Made by a program: the position numbers and the translations under genes. 8,897 nucleotides of DNA, taken from assembly GCA_022572105.1 (NCBI GenBank), contig JACZWN010000148.1:1-8897 (forward strand), written 5' to 3'. Source of the DNA: Pseudomonadota bacterium. GTDB lineage: Bacteria; Pseudomonadota; Alphaproteobacteria; Kiloniellales; J153. The notes under the pieces are model-generated. The model searched no databases and had not been told where the DNA came from. It worked only from the letters and a program-made list of their open reading frames with translations. How positions within the stretch are numbered: position 1 is the first letter of the stretch; every line of letters begins with the position of its first letter. Shown here in pieces: positions 7,059 to 8,897 of this stretch.

Positions 7059-7988
7059 TCACGCCGCCATGAGCGCGGCCACGTGGGCCGCGGCGCTGGC
7101 CGCCAGCGCGTGCAGGTCGTAGCCGCCCTCGAGCGTCGAGACGAGCCGCCCGTCGCAAGAGTCCCGCGCCACCGCGAGCAGCGCCTCGGTCGCCCAGGTG
7201 TAATCGTCCTCGTGCAGGCGCAGGCCGGCCAGGGGGTCCGCCTCGTGCGCGTCGAAACCGGCCGAAATCAGCACGAAATCCGGCGCGAAACGCTTAAGCG
7301 CCGGCAGGATGGTCGCGCTCATGGCGTGGCGGAACTCGAGCGAGCCGTCCATGGCGGCCAGCGGCACGTTGACGATGTTGCCGGCGACGCCGCGCTCCTC
7401 CACGCTGCCGGTGCCGGGGTAGAACGGCATCTGATGGGTCGAGGCGTAGAACAGCTTGGCGTCGTCCCAGAACATGGCCTGGGTGCCGTTGCCGTGATGG
7501 ACGTCGAAGTCGATCACCGCGACGCGCTCGAGGCCGTGCGCCGCACGCGCCTGCAGGGCGCCGACCGCGACGTTATTGAACAGGCAGAAGCCCATGGACC
7601 GCGCGGGCTCGGCGTGGTGGCCCGGCGGGCGCACGGCGCAGAAGGCGTTATCGGCCTCGCCGGCCGCAACCGCATCGACGGCGGCGCAGACCGCGCCGGC
7701 CGCGCGCCGTGCCGCCTCGCCGGAGCCGGGCGAGATGATGGTGTCCGGGTCGAGGTTCACATGGCCGGTCTCCGGGATGGCCTTGAAGACCGCCTCGACG
7801 TAGGCCTCGGAGTGGACCCGGGCGAGCTGCTCCGGCGCGACCGGCGGCGCCTCGCGCCGTTCCAGCCCGGCGAACCCCGGCGCTTCGAGCGCGGCCAGGA
7901 CCGCCTCGAACCGGGCCGGGCTCTCGGGGTGCATGGCGCCGGTATCGTGGTCGAGACTGGCCGGGTGGCTGTAAAACAGGGTGGTCAT
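7059..7988 (-). CDS. Histone deacetylase family protein (class II-like, zinc-dependent)
   Basis: Zinc-dependent deacetylase of the arginase/deacetylase fold. Bacterial members act on acetylated polyamines, small molecules or protein lysines; the substrate here cannot be told. The 309 residues form a complete single domain. The catalytic histidine pair is H124/H125 in RPPGHHAE. Zinc ligands are D162 and H164 in DFDVHHGNGTQ and D246 in SAGFDAHEADPL. Y290 in LEGGYDL is the transition-state tyrosine. All key residues are present, so it should be active. ATG 7988 has an excellent Shine-Dalgarno (AGGAGG, 4 nt spacing). It starts 19 bp after the VOC gene stop on the same strand, suggesting co-transcription. 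The next gene, xseB, follows a 107-bp spacer. A deacetylase gene next to xseB recurs in alphaproteobacteria, but a functional link is not established. No signal peptide is seen, so it is presumably cytoplasmic. Confidence 0.95.
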   Translation of the reverse strand: MTTLFYSHPASLDHDTGAMHPESPARFEAVLAALEAPGFAGLERREAPPVAPEQLARVHSEAYVEAVFKAIPETGHVNLDPDTIISPGSGEAARRAAGAVCAAVDAVAAGEADNAFCAVRPPGHHAEPARSMGFCLFNNVAVGALQARAAHGLERVAVIDFDVHHGNGTQAMFWDDAKLFYASTHQMPFYPGTGSVEERGVAGNIVNVPLAAMDGSLEFRHAMSATILPALKRFAPDFVLISAGFDAHEADPLAGLRLHEDDYTWATEALLAVARDSCDGRLVSTLEGGYDLHALAASAAAHVAALMAA

Positions 7989-8007
7989 GGCGCCTCCTCG
8001 CCGCGCG

Positions 8008-8897
8008 TCAAGTGTTCGAGCCCGCGTGCGCGGCCGAGAACTCGATGACCACGCCGAACGCCTCCGGCGCGTTGATCCGCAGCCGGCCCCGGCTCTTCCC
8101 GAAGCTCACGCCGCGCTCGGTAAACAGCGCCTCGGTCGCGGCCAGATCCGCCACGTCGACCCGGTAGGCGGCGAAATGCGGCGTCGCCGGCGCTTCGGCG
8201 ATGGCGGCATCGGGAAAGCGCGCGGCGAACAGTTCGGGCGTCAACATCGAGATCCGCCCGCGGGAGGTCGAGACCGCGAGCGCGCCGCCCTCCGCCGAAA
8301 CCGACCGCTCGCCTTCGAGGCGGGCGAAAAAATCACCGAACGAGCCCGGGTCATCCGCAACCATGACGACCTCGACCACGTCCGTCGCGCCGTTGGCGTG
8401 GCGCTGGTATTCCGGCTTCCAGAAATACTCCGGCGCGTGCTGCTGGCAAACGAAGAAGGCGGCCTCCGGCATCCGTTCCTCGGTCACGAAGGCGAGCGAA
8501 AACGAGACCGTGACCTGGCTGCCGTCGGGCAGCGTCGCCTGGCGCGAGAAATCGAAGGGCGCATACGTCTGCAGGCCTTTTTCCGCGAACTCGGCCCGGT
8601 CCCGGCGCGCGTCGTCGCTCTGCAGGGCCAGCATCGACATGCCCTGGCGCCGTTCGGCGTAGCGCTTGTTGAAGGCGCCGAAGCTGAAATGGCCCGGGGT
8701 CATGGGCGGGATCTTATGAGGCGCGTCGACACAGAGCAGCTCCAGGAAATTCCCGCGCAGCTGGACCAGGCTGTTGGCGGTGCCGAAGGGATGCTGGGCC
8801 CGGGGCGTGGTGGTGAAGCCGAACGACCGGTAACGGCGGCGCGCCCGCCCGGGGACGGCGGACGCGAGCACGAGGGGGGCGGTTTCGCGTGTTTCCC
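8008..8897 (-). CDS. VOC family (glyoxalase-like domain) protein, 5' end off the window
   Basis: Member of the vicinal oxygen chelate superfamily of the glyoxalase-like type; the reaction and substrate are unknown. The frame is open from the right edge to the TGA at 8008-8010. Counting from GTG 8871 gives 287 residues. Recognisable pieces are YRSFGFTTTPR followed by FGTANSLVQLRGNFLELL (residues 14-46), the end of a first VOC half-module with E44 as a candidate metal ligand. FFVCQQHAPEYFWKPEYQRH with NGA (139-161) is a characteristic block of this family. The C-terminal strand is AFGVVIEF (271-278). The GTG would cut into the first beta strand, and upstream codons stay open to 8897, so the true start is probably outside the window. 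The usual N-terminal metal-binding strand (around a D-H-x-V motif) is not visible. The stop lies 19 bp before the deacetylase gene. Confidence 0.85.
   Translation of the reverse strand, partial: ETRETAPLVLASAVPGRARRRYRSFGFTTTPRAQHPFGTANSLVQLRGNFLELLCVDAPHKIPPMTPGHFSFGAFNKRYAERRQGMSMLALQSDDARRDRAEFAEKGLQTYAPFDFSRQATLPDGSQVTVSFSLAFVTEERMPEAAFFVCQQHAPEYFWKPEYQRHANGATDVVEVVMVADDPGSFGDFFARLEGERSVSAEGGALAVSTSRGRISMLTPELFAARFPDAAIAEAPATPHFAAYRVDVADLAATEALFTERGVSFGKSRGRLRINAPEAFGVVIEFSAAHAGSNT

Noticed and set aside
7047..8048. A 333-codon plus-strand open frame antisense to the deacetylase gene
   Set aside because: It is the complement of a complete gene with all zinc ligands, and its own translation shows no domain.

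Overview
The window looks like chromosomal DNA from an alphaproteobacterium, probably a Rhodospirillales-type lineage. Two things point there: the very G+C-rich sequence, judged by eye, and the minus-strand gene order histone deacetylase-like / xseB / ispA / dxs / tlyA / rlmD, a housekeeping cluster familiar from alphaproteobacteria. I see no rRNA, tRNA, CRISPR array, insertion sequence, prophage or plasmid gene.

Layout from right to left, which is the direction of transcription for most genes. A VOC/glyoxalase-like gene (8008-8897, minus, 5' end off the window) is followed after 19 bp by a class II-type deacetylase gene (7059-7988). A 107-bp spacer carrying a candidate repeat precedes xseB (6700-6951). 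xseB overlaps ispA (5802-6737) by 38 bp. After 64 bp comes dxs (3803-5737, GTG start with a clear Shine-Dalgarno). A decayed GNAT acetyltransferase gene (about 3476-3779) lies between dxs and tlyA (2646-3404). sppA (841-2649) runs on the plus strand and meets tlyA tail to tail with overlapping stop codons. rlmD (1-748, minus, 3' end off the window) diverges from sppA.

Functionally, dxs and ispA supply two steps of isoprenoid synthesis: entry into the MEP pathway, and condensation to the C15 farnesyl diphosphate used for quinones, undecaprenyl carrier and hopanoids. xseB encodes the small subunit of exodeoxyribonuclease VII. tlyA and rlmD encode rRNA-modifying enzymes, a 2'-O-methyltransferase and an m5U methyltransferase. 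SppA is a membrane protease that degrades cleaved signal peptides. The deacetylase and the VOC protein have unknown substrates.

I found no new biological system. The points worth a second look are small: a GNAT pseudogene spread over three frames, a near-identical 20-nt element in two separate intergenic gaps, sppA interrupting the usual tlyA-rlmD adjacency, and several tight overlaps. The very long extra open frames on both strands are by-products of high G+C content.
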